Assembly (NCBI GenBank): GCA_026929865.2
Contig: CM049416.1
Location: 7,928,501-7,992,500, forward strand
Reading direction: 5' to 3'
DNA from: Hyperoplus lanceolatus
Lineage: Eukaryota > Chordata > Actinopteri > Uranoscopiformes > Ammodytidae
DNA: 64,000 nt
Position numbers and translations under genes: made by a program. The notes beneath the pieces were generated by a model. The model did not search any database. It was not told the origin of the DNA and saw only the letters and a list, made by a program, of their open reading frames with translations. Of this stretch, positions 51,477 through 63,063 are shown piece after piece (position 1 is the stretch's first letter; each line of letters starts with the position of its first letter).

Positions 51477-51524
<48 letters not shown>
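51477..51524. repeat. (CA)n microsatellite at the broken edge of the LINE
   Basis: 48 bp of CA lie exactly where LINE endonuclease similarity ends. The Cys-Val run it adds to the LINE frame is not part of the protein. Confidence 0.95.
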
Positions 51525-51525
<1 letters not shown>

Positions 51526-51529
51526 CACT

Positions 51530-52330
51530 TCTTTTTCTGATACCATTTGGTGCTTCATCTTTATTTTCCTCAAGCACAGGATAAAATTGTGATCTGACAA
51601 GCCAGATAATAGATTAAAAGTTTTGGAAATTCTTTTAGGCTTATTAGTAAATATAAGGTCAATTGTTGTATTTGACGTGTTTGTTATTCTTGTTGGTCCT
51701 TTTATAATTTGCGTCAAGTTGTACTTGTCTGTAAGCTGTTTAATTTTTTTCTTATCTGATTTGATGTCCCAGTTTATGTTAAAATCGCCAATAAGGATGA
51801 TTTCCTTTTTGGAGCTGCAATGATTTAAAATTGTCTTAAGATGGTCATAAAATACATCCTTTGCTGAAGGAGGTCGATACACACAAATTACAGTAAAAGA
51901 CATTGCAGAAGAAAGTGATATATTTAGACCAATACACTCAACATTAACTTCTTTAGGCCACTGTATTAATTCACATTTAAACTTGTCTTTGACATAGATT
52001 AATATTCCCCCTCCTCGCCCTATTCCCCTGTCTTTTCGAAATACATTATAACCTGGGATACTGATAGCTTCTGTAGATGATGCTTGTGTCAACCAACTTT
52101 CAGATATTCCAAGTATATCAATGTTAGAGTCACTCAATAAATGTTCCATTTGCTCCGTTTTGTTAACAATGCTGCGAATGTTAAAATGCCCCAGTAGAAT
52201 TCCACTTGGTTTGGATCTTGAGTCCCAAATGGTTTTGGCATTATTAAGAGTTTTAAAGAAATGCATTTTATGTTGCTTCTTAATTGCCAGATTTAGTGAA
52301 TTTAGTTTTTTCTTTGTTAGATGAGTTACC
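51530..52330 (-). pseudogene. CR1/L2 LINE apurinic endonuclease domain
   Basis: The open minus-strand frame contains LGHFNIRSIVNK, ILGISESWL (catalytic E), a GRGGGILIYVKD strand, VICVYRPPSA, LIGDFNIN (catalytic D/N) and SGLSDHNFILC (the SDH motif). These are in the canonical order of the EEP-fold endonuclease of jockey/CR1/L2 LINEs, which nicks target DNA. All diagnostic residues are present. The frame upstream of about 52417 is antisense Tc1, and it ends downstream in the CA repeat, so the domain is separated from its RT. Confidence 0.9.
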
Positions 52331-52418
52331 TGAGGTTGTAGCACACGTGGACAATCTCCATGTTGTGGTGGTTGTTGCTCATTTTGGCCAGATAGAGATG
52401 GAGAAAGCCTGACCTGGT

Positions 52419-52625
52419 GTGTCACCCATTGAGCATGTTTGGGATGTGCTTGACCGGCGTATACGACAGCGTGCACCACTTCCCACTAATATTCAGCAAC
52501 TTTGCACAGCCATTGAAGAGGAGTGGACCAACATTCTACAGGCCACAACTGACAATCTGATAAACTCTATGCGAAGAAGATGTGTTGCACTGCATGAGGC
52601 AAATGGTGGTCACACCAGATACTGA
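52419..52625 (+). pseudogene. Tc1 transposase, C-terminal part
   Basis: Reads SPIEHVWDVLDRRIRQRAPL to the normal end RRRCVALHEANGGHTRY and TGA. SPIEHVWD holds the third catalytic residue (E) of the DDE triad. It directly continues the fragment that ends at SPD at 43938, so the LINE insertion lies between the second D and the E. Confidence 0.93.
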
Positions 52626-53514
52626 CTGGTTCTGAGTCCCCAGACTCATAAAGCAAAAAAAATGCACATTTCAGAGTGGCCTTTTATTGTGGACAGTCTA
52701 AGGCACAACTGTGTACTAATCATGATGTCAGATCAGCATCTTGATGTGGCACACCTGTGAGGTGGGATGGATTATCTCAGCAAAGCAGAAGTGCTCACTA
52801 TCACACATTTAGACAGATTTGTGAACAATGTTTGAGAGAAATGGTAATGTTGTGTATCAGGAATGAATTTTAGATCTTTAAGTCCATCTCATGAAAAATG
52901 GGAGCAAAAACAAAAGTGTTGCGTTTATATTTTTGTTGAGTGTATTTTACTATATGTAATTAATTAATGATAAACACTTCACAAATACAAAACAAATCTA
53001 ATTCTAGTTTGATCAAACAACATAGATATATGCCTCATAGGGGTGTAACGATACACGTATTTGTACCGTACCGTGACGGTACAGGCACGTATTTGGTGTT
53101 ACAGAGGTGGACCGCGGTCCGTTATATATACATAGCGTTAATATTATAGCGAATGTACAGGCTTGTTTTGCGGTGTGGAACTTAAAACTTGTCGTCGGAG
53201 TTCCCCCCGGACCATTTAGCCTCCAGCTCGCTCGCACATGCGCAGTAGCAGCCAGCGATTTAGAGTCTGTTATCTCCTTATCTCCATGAGGGTGCAGTGT
53301 TGCTAACTTAGCAACTTTTCAGACCCCTCTGGCAACTTTTTTTCCAAAAAGCGACTAGCGACAAATCTAGCTACTTTTTCTGGTGTTATTGGTGACTTTT
53401 GGAGACTCTGTTGCTAAAGCATGTATCGCTCTTTACTTCTAAACGAGCAGCGGCTGCCTCCCGAGGCTCCTGCCCCGTAACACAGAGCACTGACCGACGG
53501 ACAGGTCCACAGAG

Positions 53515-53845
53515 AGCGAACTGCATGGCGAAAGACAACAGGAAACCGGAGCTTGCAGGCATCCCCCTGTCATTCAAATCCCGTTTGAGGGATAACTTCG
53601 GATTTCAGTAGAATTGTGAAAACAGTGATAAACGTGTGGAACAATGTCGGCACACAGGTTATTGTTTCACTGCGATCGCCTATGTAGGAGCCAAGCATGG
53701 ACATATAAAGGGAGCCAACACGTTGAACATGCATACGCATTTGAAAAGGCACCATCCAGGTCTTACTATCACCGTTACTGTGAAGAAAAATCGAGCTGTG
53801 CAAACACAGACAGTATTTTTTTTTTATACTGAAAACACATAAGCT
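53515..53845 (+). pseudogene. BED-type zinc-finger fragment of a hAT transposase
   Basis: Two adjoining frames give LSFKSRLRDNFGFQ, a stop and frame change, then CRHTGYCFTAIAYVGAKHGH and NTLNMHTHLKRHHPGLTITV. The HLKRHHP block with upstream cysteines is the hallmark of a BED finger, the DNA-binding head of hAT transposases. Catalytic and hATC dimerisation domains are absent, matching copy 1, so both descend from an already deleted parent. Confidence 0.6.
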
Positions 53846-54019
53846 GTAATTAAATTAATGCTGCAGTTGCACTTTTATTTGATAATTGTTATATTTATAA
53901 GAGCACTTCAGAGCTTCAGAGAGCTGCAGTAATATTTTATTTTTTTAAAGTAAAAAATACCCTTAAAGATGACATAACCTTTTTTTACATACCAGCTTAC
54001 AGAGCCTGCTGAGCATTAA

Positions 54020-55339
54020 AGCGGCAGTTGAGAGTTTTTTTTACTGTAATATTTGGCAAAACTGTCATAATAGCCATTCAGCTATATGTAGGTGAAGTGG
54101 TCTGAAAATATTTTTTTATCACTTTGCTCCCCCCTGCCTCTGTGTGCTGCCCCCCAAAATTGCCACCGCTCATGTTAATTTTGACCAATCAGAGCGAGGT
54201 CAGATTCTCCGTTCTTATTGGCTGTGGGACCTTGGCAACGACGTTGATGCGTCAGTTGCGTGAGCGTTCACGACCCTAGCAGTCTGACACTAGCCTACTG
54301 TTTGGTACAAGGCTACTACGGCGGACAGCGAGTAGCAATGTCTTCACAAACGAACCCTCAATTTACCATTCCCAGGACACTAACAACTAACACCGCTAAG
54401 ACAGCAAAAAAACGAGGAAAGACGAATATTGAAAAGTTAACTGCTGAAAGGGAGACGGAGAGAGCTTGAAAAAAAGTACACCGGCCATGTCTTCTTGCCC
54501 TATCACATCAAGACCTCTCCGACCGCGACCTCGCGACGTTTTTGAAAAAAAAGCGACAAGCGACAAATCTAGCTTTTTTTTCTGGTGTTATTGGTGACTT
54601 TTTTCGCCAAAGCAAGTATCATCTCTTCTCAACGAGCAGCGGGAGCACTGACACGCAGCCCGCTCCTCGCGCAGCAGCCCCGAGCTGAGAGGTGTAGCCT
54701 ATCTCCTGCTCTGACCGCAGCTGGCAGGGGCTGCTGCGCGAGGACCGGGCCGTCTGTCAGTGCTCTGTGACGGGGGACGGGCCGGGAAGCTCCCGCTGCT
54801 CGTTGAGAAGCGTTACAAGTGATATTTGCTTCGGCGAAAAAGTCACCAATTACACCAGAAAAAAAGCTAGATGTGTCGCTTGTCGCTGTTTTGAAAAAAA
54901 AGTCGCCAGGGGGGCTGAAAAGTAGCTAAATATAGCAACACAATCGCTAAGTTGGCAACACTGCCCGAGCAGCTCCTCCCAGCTGCGGTCAGAGCAGGAG
55001 CATACACACACACACCTCTCCGCTCTGTTACAATTAGTTTGCTATCTTGCCTGGCAGTTACAGCTACTTTTGTTAGGCCTACCAGCACACTTAAAATGAT
55101 TTTAAGCTAACATACATGGTATGTCTGTGATTAAAATGTATGCTCAATATGTACGTATGTAGTTATCATTATACTAATGTTTAATCACCTCGGAATCGGA
55201 CATGGTGTTTGTCTCCTGTCAATGTAACTGAATTCACATGAACGCGCCTAGCTGTCGTTCAGAGGGAGGAGCTACAGCAGGTAGAGCGTTGGGAAAACAG
55301 CCGTTGGGATCCCAACGGCTGAAACGATCAACTGCAGCT
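54020..55339. mobile_element. TTAA-target element with an internal palindrome
   Basis: TTAA flanks at 54016-54019 and 55340-55343. The ends AGCGGCAGTTGA and (inverted) AGCTGCAGTTGA differ at one base. Comparison with copy 1 of hAT element B, which has an uninterrupted 'gcattaacactgg' here, confirms that 54020-55343 was inserted. Inside, 54533-54655 is repeated inverted at about 54790-54910, forming a large imperfect palindrome. Its arms resemble a module also present in hAT element B ('gcgac(a/t)agcgacaaatctagc'). No transposase. Confidence 0.85.
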
Positions 55340-55608
55340 TTAACACTGGCTTTTTTTTTCACTGCAATTTTAGCTTATGCTGCACATTCACTAGTATTTA
55401 ATAAGTATTTTATTTATTGGAGAATTGCAGCAGTATTCCTTTTAGATTTGTTATGCATTTTATGTGTATGTTAGCTAGTTACTGACAGCTAAAGCTGTTC
55501 ATTCTCCCTTAACTATGAACCGTACCTTACTGTACCGTACCGTGACTTCAAAACCGAGGTACGTACCGAACCGTGACTTTAGTGTACCGTTACACCCCTA
55601 ATGCCTCA

Positions 55609-58261
55609 ATATGCAAATGTTCCTTGCCACATAATTACATGTGATGCATACTTTTTTTTATTTTTCCTTACAATCTGCTACCTGTCCATACTGTATGTGC
55701 ACTGGAAAGATATCTGTTGTTGATACACAACCTAGGCTCTGTACAAAGGGGGCCCACCGTAGCTAGCAACATGCCTGTTTACAGAGCCTAGGCTGTGTAA
55801 TGACACCAGATTTCTTATCAGCATACTGAGATATTCACTGATTTTGTCAACTTTCCAACAATAAGCGTTTTCCAAGCAAATACACATTGTTTTAAGTATA
55901 CATGTTTGGGTTTTATTCTTTTTACAACTGATAAAATGAATTATCCAGCCCTAACTCGCTATCCTTTCCAAAACAGTGTCAAAGACATTTAAGGAGCGTC
56001 ACAAACAGTACACATAGGACACACAGGACACTGCAAAAAAAGAAAAGAAAAAGAAGATAAAATAGGGTCCTGTTCTTAAACAAACCACTTCCTGTTGAAC
56101 TATACATTCTCCCTCAAAGACAAAAGCTGGTGGGTGGAGCGGGTGTGAGGCGTTGAGCAGAGAAGATGAGAAGGTGCCCATTGAGAAGAGCCAGAGAGAG
56201 AAAGAGAGAGAGAGTGAGCTCCTCTTCTCTGAAAAATGGGCCCCAGAACAGCCTGGGTGAGCCGGGGGTTTCATTATCCCCCATCCCTCTGTGATGAGGA
56301 GAAGAAAGGCGGACGTGAGAGAAAGAAAGAGAAAGAACAGAGCAGAGGAGGGGAAGAAGAAAAGAAAGAGGCGTTTGATAGAGCTGTGTGGAGACCGTGT
56401 GTGAATGAGCCAGTGAAGGGCAGCCATTGTCTTGCCGCGACCTCAATTTGGTACTGTACGCTCCTCTTTTTACTGCACTGTCTCGGGCCACAATGCCTCC
56501 TTTCTCCTCCGCTCTACTCCCTCTCTCTCTTAAAGAAATAGGGGGATTAGGGCCCGCCGAGGGGAAACTGCGTGTCCAGATTGCCAACTATCATGACTTC
56601 GCAACGTGACGAGAAGGCAGCGGGATATTCTAGACGGCGTTTGTCAATAACTGTGCGTTTCACTTCTTTTTTTTTTCAACATCAACTTTTGTCAAATATT
56701 GTTCTACCCGGTTCGTCCAGCAGATAAGGAAAATGTAATAGTGTTCTAAGTGGAACAGGAATGCAGTGTATTTTTGGACGGGCTTAAGGAGGGAGGGAGG
56801 CGCAGGCGCTGAAAGAAAGAACGAAAGAAAGAGAGAAAAAGACAGGGACAGAGACGGAGAGCGCAGCTGTACTTCCTGTTTACCCAGGCCTTGTTTGAGA
56901 CAGTGGGAAGGAACAGGGGCTGCATTCATCTCTTCTTTTCTACCTCCGCTGCCCCCTCCATCCTCCTTCCTTCCCCTCCTCCTCTATTCTCCTTCAATTC
57001 CTTATTCCTCTCTCTTTCCTTGAAGCCCTCATTTTCTTCTCCACCGTTATCTCTTGCTGATAAACTGTATTGGACTGAGCTAGGATGAGCCTAGATAGTG
57101 TGTAACGCTATTTGGTAGGCATTGGTTTAGTACCGGTGGTGATTTGGAAGTAGAAACTATTCTTAAATGTTCAAATTGGCGGCCATTATCATAGATAGTA
57201 GGGAGCCCATATATGATGGGAATAAAGAGACATATAAAGAAAGAAGCAACTGATAGGTGACTGATAGTTGGAGAATGAAAGATTTCTGTGAACTTCTTAA
57301 GGAAGTTGGTCAGCTTTCTCCTGATGCAGTTCTGTCCATTAGGAGGTTACAACCTCGCTACCCTCCATCCTTCTTTTGTTTCTATCCATGTAGCGCACAC
57401 ACTTAAACAAACACACACACAGGTACACACACACACACACGCACATCTCTATTAGAGAACTCGGATGTTTGGGTTTGCTTTGATAGCGAATAAACTAACT
57501 GTAACTGTACGCCAAAGCAGACCTTGAAACCTCACTGAGAGAAAGAGAGAGATAGTTTGTTGTTTGTTCCACCCACCCAGAGCTGAGCCCTCCCTGACCT
57601 CTCTTTGTGCAGTCGGACATCAGACTGAGACACCGCGCAAGATGCACTAGATTAAAAGGATAGTTTCTGTTTGCTGCCATAGTCCCCTATTGTATAGAGG
57701 GATGGCTATAGACATACAGCTACAGTCAATAGATCACACGTGCATTTATGCACAAACACACACTCCCACACACCGACACAAACAGGCCTTCTTTTACATG
57801 CACAGTTTCGGTGTCAAAATGTGTTCCGGACACGGCGGGACCCCTTTAGATCTGCATGCGTTGTCTGCTACAATGACGGCCTGTCTATTTGCAGTCAATC
57901 ATTAGGCGTCCATAGAAAACTGTCTGAATGTCACTGAAAGAAGAATATAGGGAACGGGCGCAAAGGGGATGGGTGGCAACGGGGACGCAAATATTATAGC
58001 TATATTCCTTTTTATATGATACTTTGTATGTTTAACTTGGGAAAACAGACTGTTTCCGTTGGCATATTCACTTGCTATTGTGAGGTCCTATGTATATAAC
58101 GTTTAAATTAGGGTGTAAGTGAATCACCATTTTTATACCTTTTACTGTTTTGTGGAGTTTGACAAAGAAAAAATACATACATATGCTTTATTCTGTCATT
58201 GCTTACATTTCATTGCCTTAGTGTTAAATTTAAATGATTTTTCTTAAATCTTTTAGAGCCC
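55609..58261. other. Gene-free stretch with purine-rich blocks
   Basis: AG-rich segments (56160-56390 and 56770-56870) and the opposite CT-rich segment (56940-57025) produce several spurious charged or Ser/Leu-rich open frames. A short CA tract lies at 57411-57440. The block at about 57820-57910 is unique-looking and might be regulatory. No exon is recognised. Confidence 0.4.
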
Positions 58262-58580
58262 TTGAATTGATTGATTGATTTGATTGTATTTGTGTATGGA
58301 CATGACAATGACATTGGACGAACCAGATGCAATGTTTTCAGTGTATTAGCATAAATGCTAGTTTACAACACCTGTCCACAGGAGGCTTTTAAAAACAACA
58401 AAATAAACAAGTCAAAACAAAAACAGGATCAAAATACTGATAAAAACTGACAGTTAAAAGAGTAAAAATGCAGTATACAATGGAGTACAGAGCAGCAATA
58501 TAATAAGTCAAATATATATATATATAGGATACGTAGAGTAAAACAAAGGCAGCATGATCAAACAATACACCAGTTGTAAA

Positions 58581-59290
58581 TTATTTGTGTGAGCACTGTT
58601 GATTTGATTTGAGCCGTTGTTTAAGTTCTCTGTTAAAAGTGCTGCTATTAGTCTCTAGTTTTAGACTAGTGGGCAAGAGGTTCCACAGTTTTGCCCCCTT
58701 TGCAGAGAAAACAGAGTGACCGAAAGATGTCTTGTGCATTGGAACAAGACAATCACCATTGATGGAGGCTCGTGTATTTGCCCGACGAGAGCTCTGACGT
58801 CTGATGGCCAATTCAGACAACAGTGGTGACACATGGTTATTTACACACTTGAAAAACAATTTAAGATTACTCAAATTAATAAAGTTATCAAAGGTGAAAA
58901 GGTTGTGTTTTTTTAGAATGTCACAGTGATGCCATCTCATGGGTTTCCGGTCCATGACTTTTATTGTCTGTTTGTATATTGAAAAGATAGGTTTTAATGT
59001 GCTAGAAGAAGTTTGTGACCATGATGTGATACAGTATGACAAATGAGAAAAAATCATAGCGTGCATAAATAATTTGGCCGTTTGACATGACAAGTCCCTT
59101 CTTATGAAACGGAAACAGTTCAGATTTAGTTTGACCTTCTTTGCAACATACTTAACCTGCGTAACAAATTTTAAATTCTTATCCAGAATGATGCCCAGAT
59201 ATTTTACTTCATTTACTGATTCAATTAATTCATTTTTGATCTGTACCTCAAAAACATCGGTGACAGGTCTATTACGGATGGAGAAGCACA
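58581..59290 (-). pseudogene. LINE ORF2 C-terminal region
   Basis: After a one-base frameshift near 59290 the frame continues with VKYLGIILDKNLKFVTQVKY and on to MHAMIFSHLSYCITSWSQTS, then KTSFGHSVFSAKGAKLWNLL, ending QQCSHK and a stop at 58581-58583. This is the thumb and C-terminal region of CR1/L2 reverse transcriptases. It is open apart from the frameshift at the junction with the RT. Confidence 0.85.
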
Positions 59291-60215
59291 GAGACGGTTT
59301 TCTTCACATTAATGGTCAACTGAGACAGCTCAAGCCATTTTGAAATGGTGAGTAATGCTTGTGTCAGGTGCTCCCCTGCTAAGCTGGGTGTTTTACTGGA
59401 CACATGGATAACAGTGTCATCAGCATACATTTGACAGTTGGACCCCGGACAGCAGTTTGGTAGGTCATTGATATACATAGAAAACAACAGTGGACCAAGT
59501 ACAGACCCTTGCGGTACTCCCATGCTGCTGGCACGCAGATGGGACCTGACCCCATTGACCCTGACACATTGCTCTCTCCCCTCCAGGTAAGATGTAAACC
59601 ACTGCAGAGCTTCTGATGACATTTTGAACTGTTTTAACTTGTTCATTAGAGTACTGTGGTTTACCGTGTCAAAGGCCTTTTTTAGGTCTAGGAACACTGC
59701 CCCAACAACATTTCCTTTATCCATTGAAGCTATTATGTTTTCAAGCAAATAACAATTAGCGGTTTCAGTTGAGTATTTCTGTCTAAACCCAAACTGCTGT
59801 GGATGAAGCAGCTGGTTAGACTCTAAATGTTCCATTAGTTGCTCAGCTATAATTTTCTCCAGAACCTTTGAGACAACAGGGAGGATAGCAATAGGCCTAT
59901 AATTACTCGCTATGTCCTTGTCTCCTGATTTATAGACAGGGGTAATTATTGCAGTTTTCCAGCTTTCTGGGAATATTTTGGTTTGTATAGACAGGTTAAC
60001 TAAGTAAGTGATTGACTCTAACAGGTAGCTCTGATGTTTCTTGATTAATGCAGCATGAAGATTATGAATATCTTTTGACTTGTAGTTACTCATGTTTGTG
60101 ATCACCTTTTTAACTTTATCATGAGATACCAATTTAATATAAAAGGAGTCAGACTGAGCATTGTCAAGTTCTTCAGTAGATGACTCTGTAGCTTTAAAAT
60201 TACTTGCCAGCTCTT
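59272..60215 (-). pseudogene. LINE reverse transcriptase domain, catalytic residues intact
   Basis: Open from about 60215 to 59272, with the first Met at 60132. RT motifs in order: WKTAIITPVYKSGDKDIASN, NYRPIAILPVVSKVLEKIIA, QFGFRQKYSTETA, AVFLDLKKAFDTVNH (first catalytic D), GVPQGSVLGPLLFSMYINDL, and YADD (MYADDTVIH) with both catalytic aspartates. A frameshift near 60232 separates it from the upstream linker, and a second near 59290 from the thumb. It copies LINE RNA at the nicked target in an active element; this copy is dead. Confidence 0.88.
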
Positions 60216-60558
60216 GTACAGACTCATTAAAAAGCTATTCAAAACATTTGCAATGGACTCATTGCTATGGATAAAAGTATCACCTACTTTCAGACCGGTT
60301 ATTTTGGGGTGCTTATGCTTGCTGGAGTTGGTTAGTTTGTTTATATGTTGCCACAGTTTTGAACTATTACCATTGGCCTCTTCAATGAGTTTAGAGAATT
60401 AATTGGTCTTGGCCTTTCGTAATTCAGACACTACTTTGTTCCTCAGGCCTGTGAAGATAAGGTGGTCAGTATTGTTTTTTGTTATTAAAGACCTTTTAAG
60501 AGCAAGATCTCGCTTTTTAATGATCTGAATGATATCACTGTTGAATTGAAGGGACTCA

Positions 60559-60645
60559 ACGTGTCCTTGAGCAAGGTGCTGAACCCCTGTCAGCCTGTCT
60601 GAGAGGGCTGCTCTCCAGCTGACCCTGTGTTCTAACCTCCCTGTA
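60559..60645. mobile_element. SINE-like fragment
   Basis: 'gtgtccttgagcaaggtgctgaaccc' resembles the body of the SINE at 11394-11635. The tRNA-like head is missing. Only about 30 bp are convincingly similar. Confidence 0.35.
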
Positions 60646-61059
60646 CTTTAAGAAGCCAAAAGCGGAACGTACTGTCTTTTTTTCGTCATAGTATTGATCA
60701 CCCAAAGGAAGGAATTTAATGTTGGCTTATCTGCTCTCCACCGGGAGGTCAGTGTGCAGGGTCAGCTTTGGAACAGCACCTCTGGAAAATTGTAGGGGTT
60801 CATTGGTTTGCTTAGGGAACCTCAACCCATAACAGGAGAAATACTAAAACCTGTGCCCCTTGAAAACCCATTACTTAACTCCTTTTTTATTTTATTTTTT
60901 TTATTATTTTTTTTTACAAAATAAAGGAAGATCCCTGCAACAAGGTGCACTTTCTCATCCCACTATAGGAGGTTATAGGGCAATTATCCTAACAGCATAT
61001 AAACATTGTTCTCCAACTACTCTCAAACAAGTCCTAAACCTTCTGGGGAAAATGTAAAT
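60646..61059. other. Gene-free stretch
   Basis: AT-rich, with T-rich runs at 60884-60915. Nothing recognisable. Confidence 0.45.
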
Positions 61060-62110
61060 CGTTGCTGTCTTTTGACAATTCTCTTTCTCCAAAGCACAAC
61101 TCTTTCCAAATCGTTATAGGGAATTTTTTTTTTCGTAATTTGTCTTCATTCTTTTGAAATAGTAACTTTGAAAAGAGTTACCAGGTCTCCAAGGTCATGG
61201 GAACAAACTAAATCCATAACCCTGTGTGAATCATCAGCGAAATGAAAATCACAACTGTAATAATATGCACAAGAGTGTCTTGTTTGTGTCCCTAATTACA
61301 CTGTGGATAAATAGCTGCAACAAATGCTCTGAATTCCACAGAATTACCTTCAAATTTCTAAACAATCTTTTTTTCAAGACGACAGCCCTAATGCATTCCC
61401 AAAACCCTCTTTTGGACTTTCAATTACAATTCATTTTGATTAAACAAATATGCCATCCTTGATAGTGTTTCCTTTTGTTAGCGCAGCCTTCTTTTGGCTA
61501 AAACCCATACTCTCTTGAGTCTCCCTCATGTAATGAAGATTGAAGATTAAACAACAGGAATGAGCCATTATTTTTGTCAGGGAATTAAAGTACCATCAAT
61601 CTCACTTAATCACATCCCTAATATCTCCTTAGACGCCTGCAGAAAGCTGTAACGCTGCTCAAGGTTAACACGCTTTGTTCTCTAAAAGCAAAGGGAAAGA
61701 GAAGAATGATAGACACAGAGAATGGATGTATGAAGCTCCTATCAACATGCGTTGGATCAGGCGGGTCCACACAGTATAAGTGCGGCAAAACTGTGTTATG
61801 TTGTTGAGAGGGCAAGGCCAGGAGGTCGACGTAGAATTAAATGACAGCTATTGTTTGCTCTCTAATTATCTCTGTCTGCTTCTGCGCCCGCTCATTTCCT
61901 GTACAGTACAGAGACAAGGGGGCTGAGGGGAGAAGGGCCAGCCAGTGGCTTTACTGCTGTATAGCTTTGTAACAGGTGGTACAGTTTGTCCTTGATGAGC
62001 GACAACAAAAGCTGCTCTGCTACTGTGCGTTTGTAAATGTACTAATTGGTGCAACCCGAACCACATGTTTCAGCTTTTACACACACAAACCTATGCGTCA
62101 CATGATTATA
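61060..62110. promoter_or_regulatory. Candidate cluster of conserved non-coding elements
   Basis: About 1 kb without simple repeats, element ends or good frames, in two parts (61060-61640 and 61810-62110). The first has many AT-core sites (CCTAATTACACTG, TTTCAATTACAATTC, TGATTAAAC). The second has TGACAGCTATTGTTT (a MEIS-like TGACAG next to a SOX-like ATTGTT), TCTAATTATC and GTACTAATTGG. This is enhancer-like texture. Deep conservation is inferred, not shown. Confidence 0.35.
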
Positions 62111-63056
62111 TAGATGTTGTTTATCTCATATGAGTAAGTTCCGCCTTGCCATTTGAAGGGGCACACATTTGAAAGCAACAGTTGCTTAACGCCTGCATTC
62201 ATAGTTTGACACAAGGCTGTTTAATTTTCCTATTCTTTAGAACAAAAAGTGCACTGGACTGAAGTTTGAGAAGCTTGATAGAAAATTTGATGGCGTGATT
62301 ATCTTAGAATGTCTCACAATGTCTCAAGTACAGATATCTGTAGAACAATATTTGAGTTTCAAGGCAGAGTCAGTCAGACACACAATAATCAACTTTGATG
62401 GTGTGTGTATGAGCCTTTGATGGATCTGACCGAAACCTGATATTCACTAGCATAAGAACCACTTCCCCTCCGCAGAGGGGGCTCACGTAACCACGGAAAC
62501 CATCAGTAAAGACGCACAAAAGAGTGAAAACGGATGGCGATCGAACGCTCCAGTTGACGCCCATTGATTTACTTTCTGGAGAGCAAGAGAAAGACCACGA
62601 GGGTGACGTGGGCAGAGGTTAGATTGAGTGTCTCTAGGCTCAGTTCACTGACCAAACTCAGTCCTCTCAGATTCCCTTGCTCACTGCAACACACAAACTC
62701 ATACGCACAGGTACACACACACACACAATTTTCTCCCACTGACAAGCAAACAGTTCACAATGCACCTGTCCCTTTCACCTCACACAGTTTCTTTACCTCA
62801 TATCTCTCCCTCCGCACCCTCCCTTTATTTTGTCCTATTACCCCCACGAGAGGGGCTCTTCACAGTTTGAAACAGGTTCAATGTTTTACTAATTAATCTA
62901 TTCAGTATGTTGAATATGTATCTTAGGAATCTGCAAAATATGTAATGTGTAACACATTCCAGTATAAATGATCCGTCACATTTTGGTAAAAAAAAAAAAA
63001 AAAAAAATCAGGTCCCATCATCCAGCTTCATCAAATTAGTTAAATTTCCTGGCAGT
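62111..63056. other. Gene-free stretch
   Basis: No recognisable gene. A short CA run lies at 62712-62727 and a poly-A run at 62989-63007. Confidence 0.45.
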
Positions 63057-63063
63057 TTCTGAC

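Larger units (their letters stand above)
43939..52418 (-). mobile_element. CR1/L2-type LINE inserted in Tc1, itself interrupted
   Basis: Reading on the minus strand, the endonuclease is at about 52330-51530, the RT palm at 45775-45000, the C-terminal tail at 44463-44222, and a 3' UTR ends in a (TAA)n-like tail at 43939-43962. The order is that of a single LINE copy. Two insertions break it: 45776-51524 (5.7 kb, with loss of the RT fingers) and 44464-45062. Insertion into Tc1 left almost no target duplication, as is common for this LINE group. Confidence 0.8.
42866..52942 (+). mobile_element. Tc1 transposon split by a LINE
   Basis: Begins CACTCAACAAAAATATAAAT after TA (42864-42865) and ends in its inverted copy before TA (52943-52944). 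The terminal inverted repeats are about 285 bp (42866 to about 43150, and 52659-52942) and nearly identical. The transposase gene lies between them on the plus strand but is divided: 43141-43938 on the left and 52419-52625 on the right. The 8.48-kb gap is a LINE and its own insertions. Removing it gives a 1.6-kb element, the usual size for fish Tc1. Confidence 0.92.
53038..55600. mobile_element. hAT element B, copy 2, with perfect 8-bp TSD
   Basis: Same family as 17226-18617: ends TAGGGGTGTAACGATAC and inverted TAGGGGTGTAACGGTAC. ATGCCTCA flanks both sides exactly (53030-53037 and 55601-55608). It is longer because of a TTAA element at 54020-55339. A BED-finger fragment is better preserved here than in copy 1. 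No transposase core. It lies only about 90 bp from the Tc1 right end. Confidence 0.95.
58262..60557 (-). mobile_element. Second CR1/L2-type LINE, 5'-truncated
   Basis: The 3' end on the minus strand is a (CAAT/GATT)n tail at 58262-58285. The ORF2 part runs from about 60557 down to 58581. The endonuclease is absent, the usual 5' truncation. A (TA)n tract at 58511-58527 lies in the 3' UTR. The upstream edge abuts a SINE-like fragment. It is related to, but clearly different from, the LINE at 43939-52418. Confidence 0.85.

Noticed and set aside
51400..52479. A single 359-residue protein on the minus strand
   Set aside because: Its ends are not part of one gene: the first residues are antisense Tc1 and the last are a CA-repeat translation; only the middle is a LINE endonuclease.
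55999..56929. Several Ser/Leu/Phe- or Lys/Glu/Arg-rich frames
   Set aside because: Strand-asymmetric AG/CT-rich DNA produces them on both strands; no splice-bounded or domain-bearing exon.
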